From CAZSDP01 sp964605665 (GTDB lineage Bacteria; Planctomycetota; UBA8108; UBA1146): a DNA stretch of 64,000 bases. Where the stretch lies: positions 1 through 64,000 of the forward strand of contig CAZSDP010000020.1 of NCBI GenBank assembly GCA_964605665.1, in the 5' to 3' direction. Positions 1 to 7,541 of this stretch are shown piece after piece; the stretch's first letter is position 1, and each line of letters begins with the position of its first letter. Made by a program: the position numbers and the translations under genes. A model generated the notes under the pieces. It worked only from the letters and a program-made list of their open reading frames with translations, made no database searches and was not told where the DNA came from.

Positions 1-69
1 AGAGACCGACGACGCAGAGACCGACGACGCAGAGACCGACGACGCAGAGACCGACGACGCAGAGACCGA
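1..69 (+). repeat. 15-bp coding tandem repeat, left of assembly gap
   Basis: A 15-base unit (agagaccgacgacgc) repeats head to tail without variation until the N run. Read from position 3 it encodes Arg-Pro-Thr-Thr-Gln over and over. The same pentapeptide reappears, diverged, on the far side of the gap. It is therefore most likely the 5' part of the coding sequence that ends at 1779. The frame differs across the gap (3 before, 1 after), which is expected if the gap length is arbitrary. Confidence 0.8.
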
Positions 70-169
70 NNNNNNNNNNNNNNNNNNNNNNNNNNNNNNN
101 NNNNNNNNNNNNNNNNNNNNNNNNNNNNNNNNNNNNNNNNNNNNNNNNNNNNNNNNNNNNNNNNNNNNN
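70..169. other. Assembly gap of exactly 100 N
   Basis: Positions 70-169 are all N. Exactly 100 is a common scaffolding placeholder, so the true distance is unknown. The gap sits inside a tandem repeat, which is where a short-read assembly would be expected to break. Confidence 0.95.
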
Positions 170-171
170 CA

Positions 172-1779
172 ACTCGGAGGCCCAGTGTTCAGCGGCCCAG
201 TGTTCAGCGGCCGACCACCCAAAGGCCGCGAATACAAAGACCGACCACTCAGAGACCGACGATCGATCGTCCCTCTCCGACTCAAGTTCGTCGCGCTCGC
301 GACCTCCGATCACCTTACAACTCCGGCCGAAATTCGATTCCCACCACTCGTTCTCGTAACAATCTTGGTCTTGGCGACTCCGATCGAAACTCTCAACTGA
401 GAACCCCGATACGCCGATTGCGGCCACTCTCAGAAGCGGGGCCCCGTCAGACTGTCATCAGGAAGCCGATCGATCGGGTCCATAGTGCCACCGGGCTTCG
501 CACCCGCCAGGCAGATCAGCGAAATGACTTTCGCTCCGACTTGCGAAGGAGATTCGGTCTTGATCAGGGGGTTTCTAGGAGTGCTTCACAGTCACTCAGT
601 GGAGAGCTTCGAAGGAAGTACCACTTGAACCCAGGCAAGATAGAGAGTCTGAAACCTCAGAGTCAGTCTGACCTGATCAGGGCGAGAGCTGGGAGATTGC
701 AGCAGCGCATCGACCGGGTTTCTCCAGGTACCCAAGGTCAACCCTTGAGGGCCCCCCGGCTTGCCGATGTCGCAGGGCGAACCACTTCGGGGATTGTCGA
801 ACCTCACCGGCCTGTGCCGACAATTCCGGGGATTCCGGAGGCTGGGGTGATCACCACTCCGGTGCATCATGGTTATCCGTCTCAGGGATACTATGGATAT
901 CCTTATGGGTGGTGTTGGCCTTGGAGTTGGTCATTCTCCTTCGGTCGAAGCTCTTGGTGCTCTTGGTATCCAGCCTACCGATACTCCTCATACGGATGCG
1001 CGCCATTTGGTTGGTCTCCATTCTGGAGAGTGACCTACTCAAGTCCCTATCGATATCGATATTCGGTGGCTTACCCAGCGTGTCTTTACGGAGGGCTCTA
1101 CTACTCGTTCAGTCCGATCTCAGGCTTCTATCCGTGCTACTCGAGCTCCTACACCGTCTACGATCGACACCTCTCCTCTTCGACGACAGTGCTCACGGTG
1201 GAGAAGCCAACGTCGACGCTGAGCGCCGGCGAGTTACGCTTTTGTGAGGGGTGGTCGCTTCTTCGAAGTGGCGCGATCGAGGATGCAGCGGAGGTTCTAT
1301 ACACCGCGAGTGTCGAATTACCTGAGAGTCCGATCGTTCATGCATTTCTCGCGATTGCGCTCGGAGGAACGGGCGACACCGAGCTTGGCCTCTATGCCCT
1401 CGGCGAGGCACTCACCTTGGAGCCGCGCTGGTTGAGCTATCAGTGGAATCCTACCGCCAATTTGGGAGATTCTGGGGCATTGACCTTACGCACAAAGTTG
1501 GCGAACGATCGAGTGGCGGATCCACTCTTGCCAGCTCCATTGGCCCTCGAGACTTTTTTGGCTCTGTTAGCTGATGACCGGGATCGTCTCGAAGGCTTGC
1601 GTGGTGTGATCGCTGAGAGCCTTCTGCTTCACCCGGGGACTCCTGCACTAGCAGAATTGCTGACGGAGATTCGAAGGAGATTTGGAGAGTCGCCGGTCGC
1701 CCAGACCGATCCGGGAGTGCAATCATGGTTGCTGGAGCCCAGTTGTGACCGAATTCCGGAGTTGGGCCTTTCAAACTGA
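172..1779 (+). CDS. 5'-truncated repeat protein with aromatic-rich segment and TPR-like C-terminus
   Basis: The reading frame is open from the gap to the stop at 1777-1779. The TTG at 418 is only the first start-like codon after the gap and is probably not the real start, because upstream codons in the same frame continue an RPTTQ-type pentapeptide series (variants RPSVQ, RPRIQ, RPTTQ, RPTID). After an Arg/Gln-rich stretch there is a segment extremely rich in Tyr, Trp, Ser, Gly and Pro, with scattered Cys (about 860-1180). The C-terminal third, from about 1210, is helical and looks like tetratricopeptide repeats (for example LFLAIALGGTGD-like helices). The N-terminus is missing, so a signal peptide cannot be judged. 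I do not recognise a specific family; a surface or envelope role is only a guess. A terminator follows the stop. Confidence 0.65.
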   Translation, partial: TRRPSVQRPSVQRPTTQRPRIQRPTTQRPTIDRPSPTQVRRARDLRSPYNSGRNSIPTTRSRNNLGLGDSDRNSQLRTPIRRLRPLSEAGPRQTVIRKPIDRVHSATGLRTRQADQRNDFRSDLRRRFGLDQGVSRSASQSLSGELRRKYHLNPGKIESLKPQSQSDLIRARAGRLQQRIDRVSPGTQGQPLRAPRLADVAGRTTSGIVEPHRPVPTIPGIPEAGVITTPVHHGYPSQGYYGYPYGWCWPWSWSFSFGRSSWCSWYPAYRYSSYGCAPFGWSPFWRVTYSSPYRYRYSVAYPACLYGGLYYSFSPISGFYPCYSSSYTVYDRHLSSSTTVLTVEKPTSTLSAGELRFCEGWSLLRSGAIEDAAEVLYTASVELPESPIVHAFLAIALGGTGDTELGLYALGEALTLEPRWLSYQWNPTANLGDSGALTLRTKLANDRVADPLLPAPLALETFLALLADDRDRLEGLRGVIAESLLLHPGTPALAELLTEIRRRFGESPVAQTDPGVQSWLLEPSCDRIPELGLSN

Positions 1780-1806
1780 CACTTTCCTACTGAATCGATG
1801 ATGCCC

Positions 1807-1855
1807 AGGAGGCCCGAGGAGAGCGTTGAGCTCTTCTCGGGCCTCCTCTCTTTTT
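1807..1855 (+). terminator. Rho-independent terminator
   Basis: An 18-base arm (1807-1824) pairs with 1829-1847 around a GTTG loop with one mismatch and is followed by CTCTTTTT. It separates the repeat-protein gene from the nucleotide salvage genes. Confidence 0.85.
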
Positions 1856-1887
1856 CGGTAGACTCTCTGTTCAATAGTCAGGACTCC

Positions 1888-1917
1888 TCGACTCCGAGTC
1901 GTGCTGTTCGTTAGAAT
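1888..1917 (+). promoter_or_regulatory. Candidate sigma-70-type promoter for the salvage genes
   Basis: TCGACT (1888-1893) and TAGAAT (1912-1917) are separated by 18 bases. Transcription would begin near 1924, practically at the ATG at 1925, so the cytidine deaminase message might be leaderless. The -35 match is weak. TAGAAT also occurs ahead of the genes at 51439 and 53591. Confidence 0.35.
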
Positions 1918-1924
1918 CTCGGGC

Positions 1925-2380
1925 ATGGAAAGACCAAGTGTGGAACCACAAGTCCGAGACTTACTCGTCCAGCAGGCAGTTGCTGCGAGAGAGAGAGCGT
2001 ACTGCCCGTATTCACAGTATCGCGTGGGAGCAGCAATTTGGCTCGGCGCTGAGTTTCCCATCGTCGATGGAGTGAATGTTGAGAATGCGAGCTATGGTCT
2101 CACCATCTGTGCCGAGCGGGTTGCGATCTTTCGCTGGATCAGTGAAGGAACTCCAGGAGATCTGAAGGCGATAGCCATCGCAGCGGGTCCGAGTGAGGAT
2201 GAACCGACTGGAGGTCGTCCTTGTGGAGCCTGTCTGCAGGTGATCCGAGAGTTTTCTACTGATCCGTGTGTTTTCATCGTTGAAGCGGGTGGCGAAGTCA
2301 CGGAGAGAAGGCTCTCCGATTTCTTACCCGATCCATTCATTCCAGGATTTGGACCGACTGCTCAAGACTCTGAAACGTAG
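1925..2380 (+). CDS. cdd: Cytidine deaminase
   Basis: Hydrolytic deamination of cytidine/deoxycytidine to uridine/deoxyuridine in the cytosol. The zinc-site motifs of the small homotetrameric CDA family are present: the substrate loop NVENASYGLT leads into CAER (zinc Cys and catalytic Glu), and PCGAC supplies the two other zinc cysteines. At about 151 residues it is slightly longer than the usual 130 because of a short C-terminal tail. I chose ATG 1925 over GTG 1901 because the family normally begins close to this point and a promoter-like element overlaps the upstream codons. It lies just ahead of two phosphoribosyltransferase genes on the same strand, which points to a nucleoside/nucleobase salvage group. 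Confidence 0.93.
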   Translation: MERPSVEPQVRDLLVQQAVAARERAYCPYSQYRVGAAIWLGAEFPIVDGVNVENASYGLTICAERVAIFRWISEGTPGDLKAIAIAAGPSEDEPTGGRPCGACLQVIREFSTDPCVFIVEAGGEVTERRLSDFLPDPFIPGFGPTAQDSET

Positions 2381-2427
2381 TGAGTTCACGGGCGACGGGA
2401 TCGTTCCAGCGCTAAAGGAGTGACGAG

Positions 2428-3243
2428 GTGCAAGAGCGAGTATATGAATCGATTGACTATCGTGCATGGGAGCTGCCCCATCAGTATGGACCTCGAGTGC
2501 ACTTGCTCGCGGAGCCATATTTGCTCACCCAGCTTTCCGCGCTTTGCTCGCCTGATACTGTGCAGCCACGGGTTAATGACGTCATTGAGAATTGCTACCG
2601 CAGCCTATTAGTGCGCGTCTTCAACCAGGAGTTTCCTCGACTTCTTCGTACCGTTGACACTCGGATGGTCGAGTCTACCGATCGTGGACGGTACCATGGT
2701 GATTCTATTGATCCGACCACTCCTGTCGTCACCGTGAACATCGCGCGCGCTGGTACTTTTCCCAGCCATATTTGTTTTCACATGCTCAATCAGTTTTTGG
2801 ATCCTTCGGTTGTTCGCCAAGATCACCTTGTGATGAACAGAACTGTGGACCAAGAGGGAAAAGTCACTGGTGCGAGTATTCATGGGAGCAAGATCGGTGG
2901 GGGAGTTCAGGGGAGTATCTTGATCATCCCTGATCCGATGGGAGCAACGGGTTCGTCAACACTTCAAGCGCTAGATCACTATCATGAAGAAGTGGATGGG
3001 CCACCAGAAAAGGTGATACACATCCATCTCATCGTCACCCCCGAGTATCTTCAGGCAGTCCATGAGAGGTATCCAAATGTCGAGATTTATGCGATCCGAC
3101 TCGATCGAGGAATGAGTGCTCCTGAGATTTTCGACACGATTCCAGGAAGTCGTTGGGCAGAAGAGCGTGGTCTTGATGAACACCAATACATCGTGCCTGG
3201 CGGAGGTGGATTTGGGGAGGTTCTCAACAACTCTTGGGTGTGA
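2428..3243 (+). CDS. Uracil phosphoribosyltransferase family protein
   Basis: This 271-residue protein has the PRPP-binding signature IIPDPMGATGSS, which corresponds to the DPMLATGGS loop of uracil phosphoribosyltransferases. It also has a C-terminal Gly-rich segment (YIVPGGGGFGEVLNN) at the place of the uracil-binding loop. The expected reaction is uracil + PRPP to UMP. It is about 60 residues longer than classical Upp and its loops differ from the bacterial consensus, so substrate specificity is not certain. The GTG start at 2428 has a good AGGAG ribosome site at 2416-2420. Its position between cdd and hpt supports a pyrimidine salvage role: CDA makes uridine, and this enzyme would recycle uracil. 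Confidence 0.8.
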   Translation: MQERVYESIDYRAWELPHQYGPRVHLLAEPYLLTQLSALCSPDTVQPRVNDVIENCYRSLLVRVFNQEFPRLLRTVDTRMVESTDRGRYHGDSIDPTTPVVTVNIARAGTFPSHICFHMLNQFLDPSVVRQDHLVMNRTVDQEGKVTGASIHGSKIGGGVQGSILIIPDPMGATGSSTLQALDHYHEEVDGPPEKVIHIHLIVTPEYLQAVHERYPNVEIYAIRLDRGMSAPEIFDTIPGSRWAEERGLDEHQYIVPGGGGFGEVLNNSWV

Positions 3244-3305
3244 GATTTCGATTTGGAGTTTAGCCACAAAGTTTCTGCTCAAATTTCGATGGAAAGTGTA
3301 AACAG

Positions 3306-3881
3306 GTGAACACGTCGAGCCATAATCCACTACAGCCGGTTCCTCCTCTTCCCTCGCACCGCCTCTCCGTCTTGATTTCAGAGGAGGAGTTGAAGCGTCG
3401 AGTCGAGGAATTGGCCAAAGAGATTTCTGCAGAACTCCGTGATAAAGATCCCGTTGTGATCTGTGTACTCAAGGGTGCATTTGTTTTCGTGTCCGATTTG
3501 ATTCGTAAGCTCGATATCCCCGTGACCACTGAGTTCATCCGAGTCTCAAGTTACGGAAACAACGTGGTCACCTCTGGTGAGGTGAAACTGGAGTTGGACT
3601 TGGCAAACTCCGTTGCGAACCGTCATCTGATTCTTGTCGAAGACATTGTCGATACCGGTTTGACTCTTCAATATCTTCGGGCGAACCTCTCTGCACGCAG
3701 TCCCGCTTCGATACGAGTTTGCGCACTTCTCCACAAGCCTGACAACAACGTGAAGCTCTCGACCATCGACTTCGTGGGCTTCAACATTCCCGGGAAATTT
3801 GTCGTCGGTTATGGACTCGACTATCAGGGCTACTACCGAAACTTGCCCTACATCGCCCAGATCGAAGATTTGCAGTCGTGA
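3306..3881 (+). CDS. hpt: Hypoxanthine phosphoribosyltransferase
   Basis: Purine salvage enzyme converting hypoxanthine (and guanine) plus PRPP to IMP/GMP. The 191-residue protein shows the HPRT hallmarks: an N-terminal basic/hydrophobic strand ending in LKGAFVF, the mobile-loop SSYGNN motif (Ser-Tyr pair), the PRPP motif LILVEDIVDTGLTL with adjacent acidic residues, and a C-terminal VGYGLDYQGYYRNLP segment typical of the family. The start is GTG 3306. The 62-base spacing from the preceding gene is compatible with one transcript. No terminator is obvious after the stop. The next 250 bases to the following gene are AT-richer near 4000-4030 but show no clear promoter. Confidence 0.93.
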   Translation: MNTSSHNPLQPVPPLPSHRLSVLISEEELKRRVEELAKEISAELRDKDPVVICVLKGAFVFVSDLIRKLDIPVTTEFIRVSSYGNNVVTSGEVKLELDLANSVANRHLILVEDIVDTGLTLQYLRANLSARSPASIRVCALLHKPDNNVKLSTIDFVGFNIPGKFVVGYGLDYQGYYRNLPYIAQIEDLQS

Positions 3882-4131
3882 TCTTGGCAGTCCAGTAGCT
3901 CAAGGGCTTCAGCAGGAGTCGGTGGGGAAATTCCACTCCGGTCGGTAGTTTACGCCACCTCCATCGGCGGTCGCGGCTGGGCCCTCAGTCCCTTACCGTT
4001 CTAAGTTACTAAAATTATTGTACTTGTAGGGAATTCTCGGGCGTTTTGTTCTGGGAACGTCCCTTGCTTACCCCTCTGTGGATACTGTCAAGCGCTGTCA
4101 ATTGGTGTCAGAATCTTGGAAGGAGCGAGCC

Positions 4132-5613
4132 TTGGCGAATTCTCGGGTAGAGAAAGTCGGCGCGCTCCTCAGAGAAGAAGCGGTAGATTTCCTCTCCTAT
4201 TCTCAGATTGAGTCGCTGACGACAGAAAGAGGATATTCGACCTCTGTGCGTACGATTCGATTTTACGTCAAGGAGGGAATACTTCCCTCGCCTCGCAAGG
4301 AGGGAAACACACCTGTTTTTCCTAAAGGAGAGATCCTCTCACTTCTCTTCTCGATTCACCTGATGAAGTCGCGATTCTCGAGGAGTCTCAATCAGATTCA
4401 ACGCGTCCTCGCGCACTTCCGCACAGATGCGGAGCTGCTCTCCGAGAAACTTGCGCTCTTGTATGAGGAAACTCAACGCGAAGGGCGGCACCGACTGGAG
4501 CGGGAGTGGTTGATTGAGACCTTTTTTGAGACCATCGATGGGCGCTGTGTTTGGTATCCCATTGGAAGGCGAGGGGAGCCAGGACCTCGAACAGCAGACG
4601 ATATTCTGGTGACAGAACTTCTCGATGACCTTGAACGCCTTGCTTGTTGGAAACAGAACAAGGGTGGCAATTCAGTGTGGCAGTCTCCCACTGAAGTGCT
4701 AGAGCAATCTCTAAACTCTCGGGATGCGAAGGTAGGTCACATCATGCTAAGCGGTGAATCGCAGCCCGCAAAAGGAAATCGTGTTCCAGCAGAGCTTTCC
4801 TCAGAGGCGATCGAACTCGATGAGGCTCGCAGGCTAGAGGAGCTATTCCTGCAGCGTTTTGAAAACAAGCTCTCTAAGCTTCCTCGTATCTTCAGCCCAG
4901 TGGAAAAAAAGTCTTACTCGATCAAACCGGGCACTCTGGATCCTCAAGTCATCGATCCGTACCAAAAAGTAGTCGACCTTTTGAAGGAAAAAGGCGTCTA
5001 TGATCGAGGCCTGTTGGAGAGACTGCCACATGATCGAAGCACACGATTCACGCTGCCGCCTGCTGGGCTTTTCGGCAAAAAGTCTCCAAAACTAGTGATT
5101 AGTGGAGTTGTTGCGAGCCCCATCGATCAGTTTGTAACTCTAGGGGCGAGTGATCAGCGCCTTGGAGAGTCTGATCTCGCCCGAGTGCTTCGAGAGCAAG
5201 TCGTTTCAAAGGACGCCTACCATGTTCTCGGGGTTCTCTCTACCGTAGGTTGGGACGATGCTGTGTTTCGGTCACCACCAAGAGGAGACCGACTTGCAGT
5301 GGTTGTGGTGCAGGCCTCCCCAGCGAAGGGTTGGGAGAGTTCACACACCCTTCCAAAGGAATTGTTGCCCTTGTTAGAGGTGTTCGATCCCGAGATGCTG
5401 GTTGAGAAGGTGAGACGAGCCTTCTACAGAATCATCGAGCATCCGAAATTGAAGATTCCCGGAGGCCATGTGGAGGTGGAGGAGTTTCTCTCAGAGGTTG
5501 ATCTCTCGAGAGAAATCTTCGATCAGGCGATGGAACAGGTTACTCATGAAGACTCGCGCCTAAAGATAGTTCAAGTCTCTGGCAGCGAGCTTCTGAAACG
5601 CGATCGATTCTGA
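4132..5613 (+). CDS. MerR-type HTH regulator with unknown middle domain and C-terminal winged-helix-like region
   Basis: First gene of the eight-gene ESCRT-like cluster. An N-terminal MerR-like DNA-binding fold is visible: SVRTIRFYVKEG is the recognition helix/wing, followed by the SRSLNQIQRVL helix. The region of about 190-420 is an alpha/beta domain I cannot identify. The last 75 residues alternate helices and a terminal beta hairpin in a winged-helix pattern. TTG 4132 is preferred over GTG 4078 because GGAAGGAG lies 6 bases ahead and residues before it look non-conserved. The next gene starts 16 bases after its stop. A role as autoregulator or stress sensor for the cluster is an inference from position. 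Alternatively the winged helix may act as an adaptor for the helical proteins downstream. Confidence 0.7.
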   Translation: MANSRVEKVGALLREEAVDFLSYSQIESLTTERGYSTSVRTIRFYVKEGILPSPRKEGNTPVFPKGEILSLLFSIHLMKSRFSRSLNQIQRVLAHFRTDAELLSEKLALLYEETQREGRHRLEREWLIETFFETIDGRCVWYPIGRRGEPGPRTADDILVTELLDDLERLACWKQNKGGNSVWQSPTEVLEQSLNSRDAKVGHIMLSGESQPAKGNRVPAELSSEAIELDEARRLEELFLQRFENKLSKLPRIFSPVEKKSYSIKPGTLDPQVIDPYQKVVDLLKEKGVYDRGLLERLPHDRSTRFTLPPAGLFGKKSPKLVISGVVASPIDQFVTLGASDQRLGESDLARVLREQVVSKDAYHVLGVLSTVGWDDAVFRSPPRGDRLAVVVVQASPAKGWESSHTLPKELLPLLEVFDPEMLVEKVRRAFYRIIEHPKLKIPGGHVEVEEFLSEVDLSREIFDQAMEQVTHEDSRLKIVQVSGSELLKRDRF

Positions 5614-5629
5614 GAACCGAGGAGATTTC

Positions 5630-6310
5630 ATGGTGATGGAGCGGATTCGTCAGTTGTTTGGGCGCAAGGAAGTACCAGTGGAAGCTCGCGATATTCTCGC
5701 GAACGCCACAAATGCGCAAGAAATGCTGAAAGGTCTCGATGAGCTGATCACCAGAAATGAGGTGGAGGTCGATCGCATTCACAAGGAGATCGAATCTCTT
5801 GAAGAGGCTGAAGGGCAGGAAAAAGAACGAATCCGTGGGGGAGAGCTCGCGGATCGTAGTCGAAACAACGCGCTCCGGAGAGTCGGTCGGCTTCGGAAGC
5901 AGATGGACAACTTAGAGGAGAGACTGCGAATTTATAATCGCAATATCAACCTCCAGATTCACTTGGCTGGAAAAGTCCAAGCGCTTGAAGCGATGGAGTT
6001 GCGCGGAGTAGACGAAGAGCGTATCGACTCGATTCTCCTCGACTATGAAGAAGAACTGAGCCAGTACTCCAGTGTGCTGGATACCGAGGAAATCGCGACG
6101 AGTGAACTCCCAGAGAGAATGGACGACTCGGAAGAACTACGCTTGCTTGAAGCTGAAATCATGGGTGTGCCCGCAGATTCTGCTCATGCACAAGAGCCCG
6201 AATCGCCAGCCACTACCGGTGAGTCGAGTGAACCTCAAGTGAAGGAAGAAGCCAAGAAGGAATCAGATCGGCCTGCTGCCGCTCCACGTACTGAGGAGGC
6301 TGAGCCTTGA
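5630..6310 (+). CDS. ESCRT-III-like coiled-coil protein 1 (Snf7/Vps20-like arrangement)
   Basis: A 226-residue, highly charged helical protein with no signal peptide or membrane span. It begins with a short hydrophobic/basic helix containing LFG (RIRQLFGRK), as ESCRT-III subunits do. A long helical hairpin follows (residues about 20-120), including a basic helix (ALRRVGRLRKQ, 81-91). Further helices run to 155, then comes a short acidic helix DDSEELRLLEAEIMG (165-179) where eukaryotic Snf7/CHMP4 has its acidic alpha-5. The tail is disordered and Pro/Glu/Ala-rich. The family builds membrane-bound filaments that Vps4 remodels. The resemblance is by pattern, not alignment score; a PspA-like or generic coiled coil is the alternative. 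GAGGAG precedes ATG 5630, and its last codons overlap the next start (TTGA). Confidence 0.6.
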   Translation: MVMERIRQLFGRKEVPVEARDILANATNAQEMLKGLDELITRNEVEVDRIHKEIESLEEAEGQEKERIRGGELADRSRNNALRRVGRLRKQMDNLEERLRIYNRNINLQIHLAGKVQALEAMELRGVDEERIDSILLDYEEELSQYSSVLDTEEIATSELPERMDDSEELRLLEAEIMGVPADSAHAQEPESPATTGESSEPQVKEEAKKESDRPAAAPRTEEAEP

Positions 6311-6918
6311 TTGGGATATTGAAGAAACTATTCGGCGCACCAGAACCGATCACAGTTGAGTCTCTGAAAACCGCCCTTCAGCAAGTTGAGCGTGATCGTC
6401 GTAAGAGTCGAGTCAGCGTTCGCCGTTGGGAGCGGGAGCGCAAGAAGATGCTCGACAAGATGAAAACTGCTCGGAGCGAAAAGAACGACTTAGAAGCAGA
6501 CTTTGTCTGGGAGCAATTCAAGCAACATCGAGTTGAGGGTGCAGAGCTCCGCCGGGAGGGTCGCGTTTACAACCTCGAAGCGCTTGCGCTTGGAAGAACT
6601 GTCAGGGCGCTGGAGCGCTTAGAGAAGAAGAAGGATCGTGAAGGGGCACGCGCACTGATCGATAGAATCAGAACGTCGGGACTCCCGGAGCGAATCGCAC
6701 TTGATCAAGACGAACAACTTCGAAGTCTTGAAGAAATGAATGAGATTCTCGAAGAGTTTTCAGGCGAACTGGATCACTCCCCAGAGGATCCGGAAAAGGC
6801 ACTCTTCTTTGCTGAGCTCGATTCAATTTCCGAAGTGGAGAAGTCGGGGGAGTCGACTGAAGCGAAGGAGCGAGAAGAAGAGTTGCTTCGTCGCTTCGAA
6901 GAAGATCCAGAAGTTTGA
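6307..6918 (+). CDS. ESCRT-III-like coiled-coil protein 2
   Basis: A 203-residue soluble helical protein starting MIGILKKLFG, the same amphipathic LFG-type N-terminus as its two neighbours. A strongly basic first hairpin (residues 25-60, many Arg/Lys) is followed by helices to about 155 and an acidic C-terminal region. The end contains E190xxL193xxR196F197, which matches the first half of the MIM1 motif that MIT domains bind. It starts at TTG 6307, overlapping the previous stop by 4 bases, which suggests translational coupling. It is the most divergent of the three. Function as a filament subunit or cap is inferred from context only. Confidence 0.55.
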   Translation: MIGILKKLFGAPEPITVESLKTALQQVERDRRKSRVSVRRWERERKKMLDKMKTARSEKNDLEADFVWEQFKQHRVEGAELRREGRVYNLEALALGRTVRALERLEKKKDREGARALIDRIRTSGLPERIALDQDEQLRSLEEMNEILEEFSGELDHSPEDPEKALFFAELDSISEVEKSGESTEAKEREEELLRRFEEDPEV

Positions 6919-6940
6919 TGAGCAAGAATGGAGACGAGTA

Positions 6941-7537
6941 ATGGGACTCTTCAAATCTCCTGAAGACCGTCGAATTGAGAGAGAACTTTCGATTCGTAAA
7001 GGAATCAATTCGATTCGGCGAAACATCCGAGATCTGGAGCGGAATGAAAAGGAGTACTTGAAGAAGGCCCGACGTGCTTTGCAGATGGGCTCTAAGGATC
7101 AAGTTCAGTTTTTGAAGTCTGCGTTGAAGAGAACAGCAGTTCAGAAGCGGGCGATGGAACGCCAACTTCTGAATATCGAGACGGCGCTGCAGATCAAGAA
7201 TCAAGCGGAGGCTCATTCGGAATTCGCAACAGCGATGAACGCGCTGTCAAAGTCAATCAGTGACATGTTTGGAGCTACGGACTTCACACAAACACAAAAG
7301 GACTTTGAGAAAGCGATGATGAAGGCTCAGACGATGGAGGAGCGCGCAGAGCTCTTCCTGGAAACATCATCGTCAAGTCTCTTTGGTTTCGAAGGGTCTG
7401 GTGAGGACCTCGTTTCAGACGACGAAATCGATCAGATGATTGAAGATGAAGCGGTCGCGGAAGAGTCTCGGAGTGAACTTGATGATGCGATCGACCAAGG
7501 TCTTGCGGACGTCCGCAAAGAGCTAGGGAAGGAATGA
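6941..7537 (+). CDS. ESCRT-III-like protein 3 (Vps2/Vps24-like arrangement with MIM1-like tail)
   Basis: The clearest ESCRT-III candidate of the three: 198 residues starting MGLF, a basic helical hairpin (15-90), then AMNALSKSISDMF (99-110) and QTQKDFEKAMMKAQTMEER (118-135). These follow the order and spacing of the Vps2/Vps24 (CHMP2/CHMP3) core, where an AM...MNR...I..IM..F..Q...M segment occurs. An acidic linker then leads to D181xxI184xxG187L188xxV191R192, which fits the spacing of the MIM1 consensus (acidic-xxLxxRLxxL-basic) with conservative changes. ATG 6941 has GGAG 7 bases upstream; an open frame runs further upstream but lies inside the previous gene. The stop is 4 bases before the ATPase start. 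Probable role: a late filament subunit that recruits the ATPase. Confidence 0.68.
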   Translation: MGLFKSPEDRRIERELSIRKGINSIRRNIRDLERNEKEYLKKARRALQMGSKDQVQFLKSALKRTAVQKRAMERQLLNIETALQIKNQAEAHSEFATAMNALSKSISDMFGATDFTQTQKDFEKAMMKAQTMEERAELFLETSSSSLFGFEGSGEDLVSDDEIDQMIEDEAVAEESRSELDDAIDQGLADVRKELGKE

Positions 7538-7541
7538 GGCC

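Noticed and set aside
1..69. Regular short repeats that might suggest a CRISPR array
   Set aside because: Units are 15 bases and contiguous with no spacers; they encode a pentapeptide repeat.
185..400. Short 71-residue plus-strand frame near the gap
   Set aside because: It is a frame shift of the repeat-containing coding sequence, whose own frame is open from the gap.
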